Below are positions 16,399 to 28,600 of a stretch of 64,000 nucleotides of DNA, in pieces (the first letter of the stretch is position 1; every line of letters begins with the position of its first letter). Position numbers and translations under genes: made by a program. The notes beneath the pieces are model-generated. The model searched no databases. It was given only the letters and a program-made list of their open reading frames with translations, and was not told the DNA's origin. This DNA comes from JBCCGI01 sp039029355 (GTDB lineage: Bacteria; Planctomycetota; UBA1135; GCA-002686595): NCBI GenBank assembly GCA_039029355.1, contig JBCCGI010000007.1, positions 103,403 to 167,402 of the forward strand, read 5' to 3'.

Positions 16399-18456
16399 CT
16401 ACGGACGGTCCAGGAGCTCCAGGTCACGCACGGCCAGGGCCGGGGGAAAGGGCGGCCAGCCGGCGAGGGCCAGGCGCTCGCGGGCCTTGGAGGAGGTCCG
16501 TGCCTGCCGCACCCGGTGCCAGGCCCGCGTCCGGAGCGAGCGCGCCAAGCCGTCGGCGCCGGCCCGCAGCAGGCCGGTCAGGGCCTGCTCGATGGCCTCG
16601 GTCACGGGAAAGAGCTCCTGGACCGGGAGCGGCCGCTCGAGGCCCTCGTCGAGCCGCTCCAGAAGCCGCATGCGCGCGGTCTCGCCGGCGGGAGCGGCCT
16701 GGCTCGCCAGCGCCGCCAGGAGGTCCAGGTCGTTCGAGGTCGCCGCCCGGTCGAGCAGCGCCGCGCGGCGCTCGGGCTCCAGGACGCCGGCGAAGAGCGC
16801 CACCCGGTCCAGCGCGAGCCCGGTGGCCTCGTCGGGGCCGAACTGCCGCGCCCGCGCCAAGAGCGCGCGGACCTCGTCTCCCTCCCCACGGCGGACGGCC
16901 GCGCCCAGCAGCCCGCCCAGGGTCCGGGCCGGGGTGGGAGCCGCGGCCAGCAGCGCCGCCGCGACGTCCGCCTCGCCGCTGCCCAGCCACCAGCCGAGGA
17001 GCACCCCGCGAGCGCCGCTCTCGGCCGGACCGAGCCCCATCTGCGCCAGCCGGCCGGGGTCGCGCAGGGTCGCCGGCGGGACCAGCCCGGCCCGCTGGAT
17101 CCACGAGCCGAGCTCGCCATAGACCTCGCGCCGCCAGCCGCGCCCGGCGCCCAGGAGCGCCGCGGGCGCCGCCGGGGTGGGTGCCGCCCCGCTGGGCCCA
17201 CCCGCCGGCACGACGACCGCCGCCCAGGCGCGGACCGCCTGGCGCAGAAGCTCGGACGAGGCCGCGGGCTCGGCCAAGGCGGCCCGCAGGCGCTCCTCCC
17301 AGCCCTCGGCTCCGGCGCAGGCGGTGGCCTCGAGCGCCACCAGCAGCCGCCGCCGCTCCTCCGGACCGGCGGACTCCCAGGGGGACGCCAAGAGGGCCGG
17401 CAGGCTCGCGCCGTCGGTCAGCCGGCAGGGCGCCCCGGCCAGGGCGCGCGCGATGCGGTCCGCCTCCTCCACTCGCCCCCCGCCCAGGGCCAGGCGCAGG
17501 CGGGAGAGGAGCACCTCGATCGTGCTGCGGCGGGCGAGCGCGGGGGTCCAGCGCTCGACCGCCGCCCCGGACAGCACCGCGTCGAGCGCGCCCTCGTCGC
17601 CCCGCTCCCAGCGCCCGACGGCCAGCGGCAGCGCGGCCGGCCAGCCGGTCTCGACCAGCGCCCGCAGGGCCGCGTCGCGGCGCGGGCTCGGGGCCTGCCC
17701 CTCGCCGGCGGCCTGCAGCCAGGCGAGGAGCGTCTCCGCGCCGGTGCGCAGCCCCGCCTCACCCGGCTGGGTGAAGCGCAGGAAGGCGCCGCCCTCCGAA
17801 TCCCCGTCGGTGTCGAGCCCCGCACCCTCGAGGCCCACTCCGTGGGCCACGCTGAGGGCCAGAACCAGCTGATCCCAGGTGCCGAGGTAGGGCAGCCGCT
17901 CGTCGAAGGCCGGCTGGGTCGCCCGCGCGCCCAGGGCGGGGTCGAGCACGACGCCGATCGGCAGGCCGCCGATCCGGGCGAGGCGGTCGACGGTCTCGGC
18001 CAGCGGCGCCGCCATGTCGATCGCCAGCAGGTCGGCCCGGCGCCCGTGGGAGCGCCGTTCCAGGGCGCGCGCCAGCTCCAGGTCGGTCAGTGGCTGCCAG
18101 TCGAGCGACGTCGACCAGCGCGCGGCGATCTCCGCCCCGGCCTCGCGGCCCACGCCGAGCGCGGCGCCCCCCTCGCCCAGGAGGTCCACCACCAGCGCCA
18201 GCGCCCCGTCGTCGGCGCCCACGGCGCGCCCGAGGCGGCGGCGCACCTCCGCATCGCCCCCCTCGATCGCCCGCAGCAGAAGCTCGGAGTGCTCGCTGCG
18301 CAGGTGGGTGGCGAGCCAGCGCTCCGCGCGCCCGCGGACGGCCGCTTCGGGCGCGGACAGCTCGGTCAGTCGAAGCACGACGTCGTCGGCCCCTTGGCCG
18401 GCCGAACCGAGCGCGGCGAGGGCGGTGAGGAGGACGGGCGGAAGCAGCGGGACCAT
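16399..18456 (-). CDS. secreted helical-repeat protein
   Basis: A 685-residue protein with a signal peptide at about residues 1-20 (MVPLLPPVLLTALAALGSAG), then an almost continuous series of Ala/Leu/Arg-rich helical pairs resembling HEAT or TPR-like repeats. Examples are residues 25-90 and many pairs from 250 to the end. Around residues 140-215 a different mixed alpha/beta stretch is present (LLAIDMAAPLAETVDRLARIGGLPIGVVLDP), which resembles secretin/TonB short N-terminal domains. Function unknown, location extracytoplasmic. The start ATG lies 7 bases after a TAGGCT element, so a leaderless transcript is likely. Confidence 0.7.
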   Translation of the reverse strand: MVPLLPPVLLTALAALGSAGQGADDVVLRLTELSAPEAAVRGRAERWLATHLRSEHSELLLRAIEGGDAEVRRRLGRAVGADDGALALVVDLLGEGGAALGVGREAGAEIAARWSTSLDWQPLTDLELARALERRSHGRRADLLAIDMAAPLAETVDRLARIGGLPIGVVLDPALGARATQPAFDERLPYLGTWDQLVLALSVAHGVGLEGAGLDTDGDSEGGAFLRFTQPGEAGLRTGAETLLAWLQAAGEGQAPSPRRDAALRALVETGWPAALPLAVGRWERGDEGALDAVLSGAAVERWTPALARRSTIEVLLSRLRLALGGGRVEEADRIARALAGAPCRLTDGASLPALLASPWESAGPEERRRLLVALEATACAGAEGWEERLRAALAEPAASSELLRQAVRAWAAVVVPAGGPSGAAPTPAAPAALLGAGRGWRREVYGELGSWIQRAGLVPPATLRDPGRLAQMGLGPAESGARGVLLGWWLGSGEADVAAALLAAAPTPARTLGGLLGAAVRRGEGDEVRALLARARQFGPDEATGLALDRVALFAGVLEPERRAALLDRAATSNDLDLLAALASQAAPAGETARMRLLERLDEGLERPLPVQELFPVTEAIEQALTGLLRAGADGLARSLRTRAWHRVRQARTSSKARERLALAGWPPFPPALAVRDLELLDRP

Positions 18457-18463
18457 CGCCGTG

Positions 18464-18469
18464 AGCCTA
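18464..18469 (-). promoter_or_regulatory. TAGGCT -10 element, leaderless spacing
   Basis: On the minus strand TAGGCT ends 7 bases before the ATG at 18456. No ribosome site fits between them. Expected transcription would begin at or next to the start codon. Confidence 0.5.
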
Positions 18470-18716
18470 CGGGACCGGCTGGCTTCGTTGTGGCACCGCG
18501 GGCCTAATCAGGCGCTTAACCACTGTGCAGAAGGTGCTTGTGGAATGAGTACGACGATGCGCGGCTCCGGCTCAGCAAGCCGCGCGCGGGCCTCGTGGCG
18601 CTCGCCTGGCCGGGGCCGCGGTGGGCCCCGCGGGCCTCTTCAGGAAGCCGCTTCGAAAAGTGCAGCACCGACCCCAGCCAGCTCGGAAGGGCGGCGGGGG
18701 TCGGGCTTGGTCCTGC

Positions 18717-18722
18717 TAGGCT
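18717..18722 (+). promoter_or_regulatory. TAGGCT -10 element, leaderless spacing
   Basis: TAGGCT ends 9 bases before the accC ATG at 18732, and the gap is only C and T, so no ribosome site is possible. The rest of the 275-base divergent gap (18457-18731) shows nothing else I can support. Confidence 0.5.
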
Positions 18723-18731
18723 CTCCCCCCC

Positions 18732-20078
18732 ATGTTCCACCGCTTGCTGATCGCCAACCGGGGCGAGGTCGCCGTCCGCATCGCACGGGCTTGCCGCGAG
18801 CTCGGCGTGAGCCCGGTCGGAGTCGCCTCCGCCCCCGACCTCGAGGCGAGCTGGGTGCGCGCCATGGACGAGGTGGTCTGCCTCGGCCCGGCCGCCGCCT
18901 CGGAGAGCTATCTCGACCCCGTCCGGGTCGTCCAGGCGGCGCTGCAGACGCGCTGCAGCGCGCTGCACCCCGGCTGGGGCTTCCTGGCCGAGAACCCGCG
19001 CTTTGCGACTCTGTGCCGCCAGCACGGCGTCACGTTCGTCGGCCCGTCGGCCCAGCTGATGGAGCTGATGGGCGTGAAGTCGCCCGCCAAGGCCGCGGCC
19101 CGGGAGGCGGGGCTGCCCGTGCTCGCGGGCTCGGACGGCCCGCTGCCCGACGCCGACGCGGCGGCGCGCTGCGCGGCGGAGGTCGGCTATCCGGTCATCC
19201 TCAAGGCCGACCACGGCGGCGGCGGGCGCGGGATGCGCCTGTGCGCCGACGAGGCCGAGGTGCGCGAGGCCTTTGCCGCTGCGGGCGCCGAGGCGCGCGC
19301 CGCCTTCGGCTCGTCCTCCATCTATCTGGAGCGCTACCTCACGGGCGGGCGGCACATCGAGGTGCAGGTGCTCTGCGACGGCTTCGGCACGGGCGTGCAC
19401 CTGGGCGAGCGCGAGTGCTCGGTGCAGCGCAAGCACCAGAAGCTGATCGAGGAGAGCCCGAGCCCGGCCCTCTCCGACGAGGAGCGCGCCGAGCTCGGCG
19501 CGAACGCCGCGGCCGCCGCGCTCGCGCTCGGCTACACGAACGCGGGCACGATCGAGTTCCTGCGCGACTCAGGCGGCGCGATGTCGTTCCTCGAGATGAA
19601 CACGCGCCTGCAGGTCGAGCACCCGGTGACCGAGGCGATCACCGGCGTCGACATCCCGCACGAGCAGATCCGCATCGCGGCGGGCCACCGCCTCTCGGTG
19701 AGCCAGGCCGACGTGCGCTTCCGCGGACACGCGATCGAGTGCCGCATCAACGCCGAGGATCCGTCGGAGGACTTCCGGCCGTCGCCCGGACGGCTGGAGG
19801 CGTTCGACCTCGGCGGGAGCGACGCGGTGCGGGTCGACACGCACCTCACCGCCGGCGACGAGGTCACGCCGCACTACGATTCGCTGCTCGCCAAGGTGAT
19901 CGCCTACGCGCCCACGCGCGCCGAGGCGATCGAAACGATGGTCGCGGCGCTCGAGGCGGCGCGCATCGAGGGCGTCTCGACCACGATCCCGCTCCACCTC
20001 GCGGTCCTGCGGAGCGAAGCCTTCCGCGCCGGCGAGTACGACACCTCCTCGATCCCCGGCTGGCCCGTGGGGCAATAG
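18732..20078 (+). CDS. accC: acyl-CoA carboxylase, biotin carboxylase subunit
   Basis: ATP-dependent carboxylation of biotin on its carrier protein, the first half-reaction of acyl-CoA carboxylases. It has 448 residues, the family's usual length. Visible are the N-terminal LIANRGEVAVRIARACRELG, the ATP-grasp Gly-rich loop KADHGGGGRGMR (about 157-168), the biotin carboxylase signature region FLEMNTRLQVEHPVTE (about 286-301) and GHAIECRINAEDP. It is the first gene of a three-gene operon with the carboxyltransferase (3 bases downstream) and the biotin carrier. Whether the acyl substrate is acetyl-, propionyl- or another CoA cannot be read from this subunit. Confidence 0.93.
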   Translation: MFHRLLIANRGEVAVRIARACRELGVSPVGVASAPDLEASWVRAMDEVVCLGPAAASESYLDPVRVVQAALQTRCSALHPGWGFLAENPRFATLCRQHGVTFVGPSAQLMELMGVKSPAKAAAREAGLPVLAGSDGPLPDADAAARCAAEVGYPVILKADHGGGGRGMRLCADEAEVREAFAAAGAEARAAFGSSSIYLERYLTGGRHIEVQVLCDGFGTGVHLGERECSVQRKHQKLIEESPSPALSDEERAELGANAAAAALALGYTNAGTIEFLRDSGGAMSFLEMNTRLQVEHPVTEAITGVDIPHEQIRIAAGHRLSVSQADVRFRGHAIECRINAEDPSEDFRPSPGRLEAFDLGGSDAVRVDTHLTAGDEVTPHYDSLLAKVIAYAPTRAEAIETMVAALEAARIEGVSTTIPLHLAVLRSEAFRAGEYDTSSIPGWPVGQ

Positions 20079-20081
20079 ACC

Positions 20082-21805
<1,724 letters not shown>

Positions 21806-21809
<4 letters not shown>

Positions 21810-22375
21810 ACGACCCCCTCGAGCTCCGGTTGCAGCGGGACGGCGAGACGCTCCAGCTGCTCGCCCCTTCTGTCGGTTGGTTCACCTCGTCCCTCGCCAA
21901 GGGGCAGGCGGTCACGCCCGGAGCGCCGGTCGGCGTGCTGCGCCAGCTCGACCGCTCCTTCCCGCTCGTGGCACCCGAGGGTGCCCTCGGCCGCGTCGTT
22001 TCCGAGCGCCCCGAGCGGGTGCACGAACCGGTGGAGTTCGGCCGCGTTCTTTACGAGCTCGCCCCGCTTGAAGTCGGCGCCGAGGACGAGGCGCAGGCCG
22101 CGGCCGAAGCGGCCGCCGGTCCGGTGTTGCGGGCGCCCTTCTCGGGGCGCTTTTGGACGCGCCCCGGTCCGGGTGAGCCCAACTTCGTCGCCGTCGGCGA
22201 CGTGGTCGAGTCGGGACAGCCGATCGGGCTGATCGAGGTCATGAAGACCTTCACGCAGGTGCCCTACTTGGCGAAGGGTGGACTGCCCGAGCGTGCATGC
22301 ATCGTCCGCATCGTTGCGGACGACGGAGCCGAGCTGCGCGAAGGCGAAGCGCTGCTCGAAGTCGAGCCGGCTTAG
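21806..22375 (+). CDS. biotin carrier protein with an extra degenerate biotinyl domain
   Basis: A 189-residue carrier for the carboxylase. The C-terminal domain (about 105-189) is a normal biotinyl domain with the EVMK hairpin, Lys 147 being the biotin site, and the usual APFSGRFW start and EALLEVEPA end. The N-terminal domain (about 18-88) has the same fold pattern (APSVGWFTSSLAKGQAV, then VAPEGALGRVV), but its hairpin reads LRQLDRS with no Lys, so it cannot be biotinylated there. A 15-residue Ala/Glu linker joins the two. Start: ATGA overlap with the carboxyltransferase stop. Confidence 0.85.
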
Positions 22376-22418
22376 CGGTTGCAAACCGGCGACGCAAGGA
22401 AGATCCAAAGGAGCGCCT

Positions 22419-22443
22419 AAAGGCCCCGAAAGCCGGGGCTTTT
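22419..22443 (+). terminator. rho-independent terminator of the carboxylase operon
   Basis: A stem GGCCCCG/CGGGGCT with flanking A-T pairs and a 5-base loop AAAGC is followed by TTTT. It lies 44 bases after the carrier stop and is the clearest intrinsic terminator in the window. Confidence 0.75.
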
Positions 22444-22605
22444 CGACCTCCCGGGGTTGTCGGATCGTTGCCACGGAGCGATCCTTGGGCGTCCTGTCCC
22501 CCCGGTCCCGACGTCCCCCCTCGCCGGCAATTCCCTCAACACCGGAGCCGGCCCCAATCGACGCTCGGGAACGCTAGTCCCCCCTACAGTCCTGAGGAGC
22601 CGCCC

Positions 22606-25600
22606 ATGCGCGCCCTTCGCGTTGCGTACGCCTTGTCGGCCGCCGTCCTATGCGTCGGTCTTAGTTCCGCACAAACCACCTGGACCGGTGCGGTAAGCAC
22701 CAACTGGGACAACCCGTTCAACTGGAGCACCGCTCTCATCCCGACCGGCGCAGATGACGTCATCATCGCGCCCGCAACGAACCAGCCGTCGACCTACATC
22801 TTCGGTCCGGCGTGCAACGACCTGACCGTCCAAAGCGGCGCGACGCTAACGCTGGGGTCGGGCTTCGACCTCGATGTGTCTGGCGGCGTCACGATCGACG
22901 GCACGCTCACCGTTCAGTCGACCTCGAGCGACATCAACGTCGCCGGGGATTGGACCGACAACGGCACGTACAACAACGGCGGCGCGACGGTCGAGATGAC
23001 CGGCACGGGCAACCTCGGCGGAACCGCCGGATCGATCTTCCAAGACCTGGTCGTCAACGGTGGCACGCGCTCGGCGGTGGCGAACTTCACGGTGGACGGC
23101 GACGCGACCGTCGAAGGCGGCGCCACGCTCGACATCGCCGCCGGCGTGACCGCCACGGTCTCGGGCAACTGGACCTCTTCCTCCGCCGGTGTCTCGACCA
23201 CCGGTGACGGAAGCATCGAGTTCGTCGGTACCGGCTCGATGACGACGGGGCTCAACGGCCTTCCGAACGTATTGATCAGCAGCGGGACGCGCACGGCGAA
23301 CGCCTCGACGGTCTCGGGCGACCTCGACCTGACCGGCGGCACGCTGCAGATCGGTGACAACGCGACGCTGATCGTCGGCGGCGACGCCGGGCTCACCGGC
23401 GGCACGCTGAACTTCATCAGCTTCTTCCCGGGCAACGAGACGCTCGACATCAACGGCAACGCCACCGTCACGACGACGGCCGGCACCTTCGGCCCGGACG
23501 TCCGCATCCTCTGCGCGGGCGACTGGAGCTCGGACTCCTCGTTCGACCCGAGCGCCGGCTCGGTCGAGCTCGACGGCGCCGGCTCGCGCACGCTTAGCGG
23601 CTCGTCGCCGTCCTTCTTCAACCTGCGCGTCGTCTCGGGCACGGTCAACTCGACCTCGGCGATCTCGGTCGCCAGCTCGCTGGTCATCGACACCGGAGCC
23701 ACGCTGGACTCGGACGCGATCGTCGACGTCGACATCGACACCGTGCTCGGCACCGCCACCGCGACCTGGGACATGGGCGGCCTGACCCACACCGTCGGCG
23801 CGGACTGGACGTCGGCCGGCGGCTCGGCCACGAACGGCACGATCAACTTCGACGGCCCCGGCAACGTCAACACCGGCGGCGGCACGATCGACAACGTCGA
23901 CATCACGTCGGGTCTGCGGACGGTCCCGCTGATGGGCGTCGCGACCAACCTGACGCTGACCGCCGGCGAGATCCAGATCGCGGACGCGGGCACCCTGTCG
24001 GTGGGCGGCAACGCCAACCTGAACGGCGGCACGCTTTCCTTTGACGACACGAGCGCCAACCTGGAGACGCTCGACGTCGAGGGCGACGTCACGATCACCG
24101 GCACGGTGGCCGGCGCCTTCGGGACCAGCTCGCAGATCCACTGCGCGGGCAACTGGAACTCGCCCGTGACCTTCACCCCCACCGAGGGCGTGGTTCGCCT
24201 CGACGGCGGCACGGTCTCGGCGGTCAACGGGGCGGCACCGACGCTGCACAGCGTCCGGCTGGCCACCGGCACCAAGACCTTCACCGCCGGCGCGACGCTG
24301 ACCGGCGACCTCCGTATCGACGACGGCTCGGCGCTGGTCACGAACGGCGCGATGGACATCGCCGGCTTCGTCAGCGCCGGCGACGGCACCGCCTCCTGGG
24401 ACATGGGCGGCCTGACCCACACCGTCGGCGGCAGCTGGACCTCGACCGGCGCGTCGGCCACCAACGGCACCGTCAACCTCGACAACGCCGGGGGCACGCT
24501 CGACACCGGTAGCGGCACCATCGCGAACGTGCTGCTCAGCGCCGGCACCTACGCCGCGGCGGGCGCGATGATCGACAGCCAGCTCACGATGACCGGCGGC
24601 GAGCTCGCGCTCGACCCCAGCGCCAACGTGGCCGTGGGCGGCAACGCGACCCTGAGCGGCGGCACGCTGTCGCTGGGCGCGACCTCCACGCTCGACGTGG
24701 CGGGCAACGTGAACGTCAGCGGCTCGACCGCCGGCACGATGGCCGCCGACTCGCGCATCGAGTTCGCGGGCGACTGGACCGGCTCGGCGACCTTCGCGCC
24801 CACCGAGGGCACCGCCGCCCACGACGGCGCGGCGACCGCCTCGATCCTGGGCTCGGATCCGCGCTTTCATAACCTGTCGATCGAGGCCGGCACCGTGACC
24901 GTGTCGTCGGCCACGACGGTCGAGAACGACCTCATCCTGGTCGACGCCCTGGTCGCGGCAGCGGTCGTGACCGTCAACGGCGGGGCTGCCCTCGACGCCG
25001 CGGCGTCCTGGGACCTCGGCACGCTGACGCACACGGTGGCCCGCAACTGGACCTCGGGCGGCGGCTCGGCCACGAACGGCAAGATCGAGTTCACGGACGA
25101 CGGCACGACCACCTTCGGCGGCGGCACGCTGGACGACATGCTCGTCAGCGGCGGCGCCCGCACGATGCTGACCGGCACCGTCACCGGCGACCTCGAGCTG
25201 ACCGGCGGCACGATGCGGGTTACCGAGGATCAGGCGCTCACCGTCAACGGCGACGCGACCATGACCGGCGGCCTGATCAGCTGGTTCCCGAACGTCACGG
25301 GCGGCGACGAGCTGCTCACCGTCGACGGCAACGTCGTCTGCAACGTCGGGATCGAGTTCGAGAGCGGCAACTCGCAGTTCTTCTGCGGCGGCAACTGGAC
25401 CTCGGACGGCACCTTCACCCCGTCGGCCGTCACGGTGCACCTGAACGGCGCCAGTCCGACGACCGTGTCCGGCACGCCGAGCTTCTTCGAGCTCAACGTG
25501 ACCGACTCGACCCGCACGATCACCGGGCCCACCCTGATCACCGGCGAGCTGTCGGTGGCCGGCACGGGCGTGGTGGACGCCGACGCGGTGATGGACATCA

Positions 25601-28600
25601 ACGCCGACGTCACCCTCGACGCGACCGGCACGTTCGACCTCGGCTCCCTGACCCACACGGTCAGCGGGGACTGGACCAGCACCGGCGGCTCGGCCACCGG
25701 CACCGGGGCGATCAACTTCGACGCCACGGGCACGCTGGACACCGGCACGACCGCCTCGATCCCGAACGTGATCGTCAGCGCGGGCACGCGCAGCGCGAAC
25801 ACCTCGCTGATCGCGGACACGCTGTCGATGACCGGCGGCACGCTCCGCATCGAGAACGACCAGGTCCTGACGGTAAACGGCAACACCACGCTGAGCGCCG
25901 GCACCCTGGCCTTCAACAGCGGCGCCGACGGCGGACTGCTGGAGACGCTGGACCTGAACGGCGACACCGACATCACCTGCGTCGCGGGCACGATGGACGG
26001 CAACTCGCTGATCCTGTGCTCCGGCAACTGGTCGTCGAGCTCCGTCTGGGTGCCGTCCGACGGCTCGGTGCTCTTCGACGGCGGGACCGCGACGACCATC
26101 GGCGGCCCCGACCCGACCTTCAACGACGCGATCGTCTTCGACGGCGACAAGACCAATAGCAGCGCGCTGACGGTCAACGGCGACCTGACCGTCTTCGGCG
26201 GGCAGAGCCTGACCTCATCGGCCGCGATCGAGGTCTTCGGCAACGTTGCGCTGCTCGCCTCCGCGACGTGGAACGCGGGTGCGCTGACGCACACCGTCCA
26301 CGGGGACTGGGGCTCCACCGACGCTACCGTCGGCGGGACCGCCACGATCGACTTCGTCGACGACGGCTCGCTGACGACCGGCGCCAGCACCGTCCCGAAC
26401 GTCCTGGTGTCGGCCGGCACGCGCACGGCGGCGACCTCGACGGTGGCGTCCAACCTCGACATGACGGGCGGGACGCTGCGCATCGCGGACAACCAGACCC
26501 TGACGGTCCAGGGCGACGCCGATCTCAGCGGCGGCACGCTGGACTTCAACGACGTCACCGCGGGCGATGAGACCCTGGCGGTCCAGGGCGACGCCAACAT
26601 CACGGCGACCTCGGGGGCGACCTCGCCCTCGTCGCAGGTCGTGGTGAACGGCAACTGGACCTCGACCTCGGCCTGGTCGCCGGCGAACGGCACCGTGACG
26701 CTCTCCCCCGCCGTCGCCTCGACGCTGGGCGGGACGAGCCCGACCTTCTCGAACCTGACCCTCGCCTCGGGCACGGTCGACGTGCTCGTCGCGAGCACCG
26801 TCAACGCGACCCTCGCGGTGCAGTCGGACGTCGTGCTCGTCACGCAGGACGCGCTGGACGTCAACGGCAACGTGTCGCTGGGCGACGCGACCGCGGCCTG
26901 GGACATCGGATCCTCGACCCACACCGTGGCCGGTGACTGGACGTCCGCGGGCGCCAGCGCCACCGGCTCGGGCACGATCGAGTTCGACGGTCCGGGCACC
27001 TGCGACACGGGTACGGGCACGCTGCCGAACCTGCTGATCACCGCCGGTCCGCGCAGCTTCTCGGGCGCCAACGTCGACGGCAACGTGGACATGACCGCCG
27101 GCTCGATCGCCATCCTGGACGACGCCACCTTCGCGGTGACGGGCAACGCCAACCTGAGCGGCGGCACGCTGTCGCTGGTCTCCGGCGCGGCCGGTCCCGA
27201 GGTGTTCGACGTCGACGGCGACGTGACCATCGTCGGCGCGGTGTCCGGTGCCTCGAGCGCCGACGCCGAGTTCTTCTGCGGCGGCAACTGGACGTCCGAC
27301 GGCGGCTTCGACCCCGGCTCGGGCACCGTGATCCTGGACGGCTTCGGCGCGACGACCCTCGGCGGGACGGGGCTGACCCTGCCCGACGTGCGGATCGCCG
27401 CGGGCGACAAGACCCTGACCGACGACGCCTCGATGGCGAGCCTCGAGCTCGTCTCGGGCGCTACGCTCCTGACGAACGGCGTGGCCGACATCGACGGAGC
27501 CTGCATCCTGGGCGACGGCACCTCGTCGGTCGACCTCGGCGGCCTGAGCCACACCGTGCTCGGCGACTGGATCTCGTCCGGCTGCAGCGCGACCAACGGC
27601 CGCGTTGAGTTCGACGGCAACGGCACGCTCGACACCGGCTCCGGCAGCATCGCGAACGTCGACATCACCGCCGGCGTCCGCGTCGCGCAGAGCAGCACCA
27701 TCGCCGGCGAGCTGACCATGACCGGCGGCACGCTCCGCATCTTCGACGACCAGACGCTGCTGGTGGAAGGCGACGCGAACCTCACCGGAGGCACGCTGAC
27801 CTGGTCCGTGGGCGCCGACGGCGGCGGGGACGAGGTCCTCGACGTCGAGGGCAACGTCGTCTGCACGGCCGCGGCCGGCAACACGTCGTCCGGCTCCTTC
27901 TTCCGCTGCGCCGGCGACTGGACGTCGAACGGCGACTTCGCCATGACCTCCGGCACGGTCGACCTGGACGGGTCGAGCGACTCGGCGCTCCTGGCGGCCG
28001 GCCCGAACTTCGACCCGGCCTTCCCGCGGCTCCGCATCAGCGGCGCCACGCGCTTCGTCACCGACGACATGGACATCACGTCCAACCAGGTCGTGATCGA
28101 GGCCACCGGCGGCATGGACGTGACCGGCGCCAACGTCTCGATCCCGACCAACCCGGTCGAGGTCAACGGCGTGCTCTCGCTCGGTCCCGACGGGATCGTC
28201 GGCTTCGGCCCGACCTCGGTCGTGATCGTCACGCCCACCGGCACCCTGAACGTCATCGGCGCCTTCGGCGCTCCGGCCGTCATCACGGGCGTCCTGGGCA
28301 GTAGCTACCTGATGAACATCGACGGCACCCTCGAGGCGGTCAACTTCCGCTTCGAGCGGATGGGCCCGGCCGGCATCACCGTCAACGAGACGGCGACGCT
28401 GGTGCAGATGGTGGGCGGCGTGTTCTCGAACCCGTCCCCGGCGGCCGGATCGATCCTGCTGGACATCCGCCGTCCGTCGCCGACGACCATCAGCTACGTC
28501 GACTTCGAGGACCCGGCGGGCGTGGGCTCGACCAACGTTCGCTCCCTCGGTGGCACGACGATCACCTTCATCGAGTCCGAAGGCAACTTCTCCGGTCCCG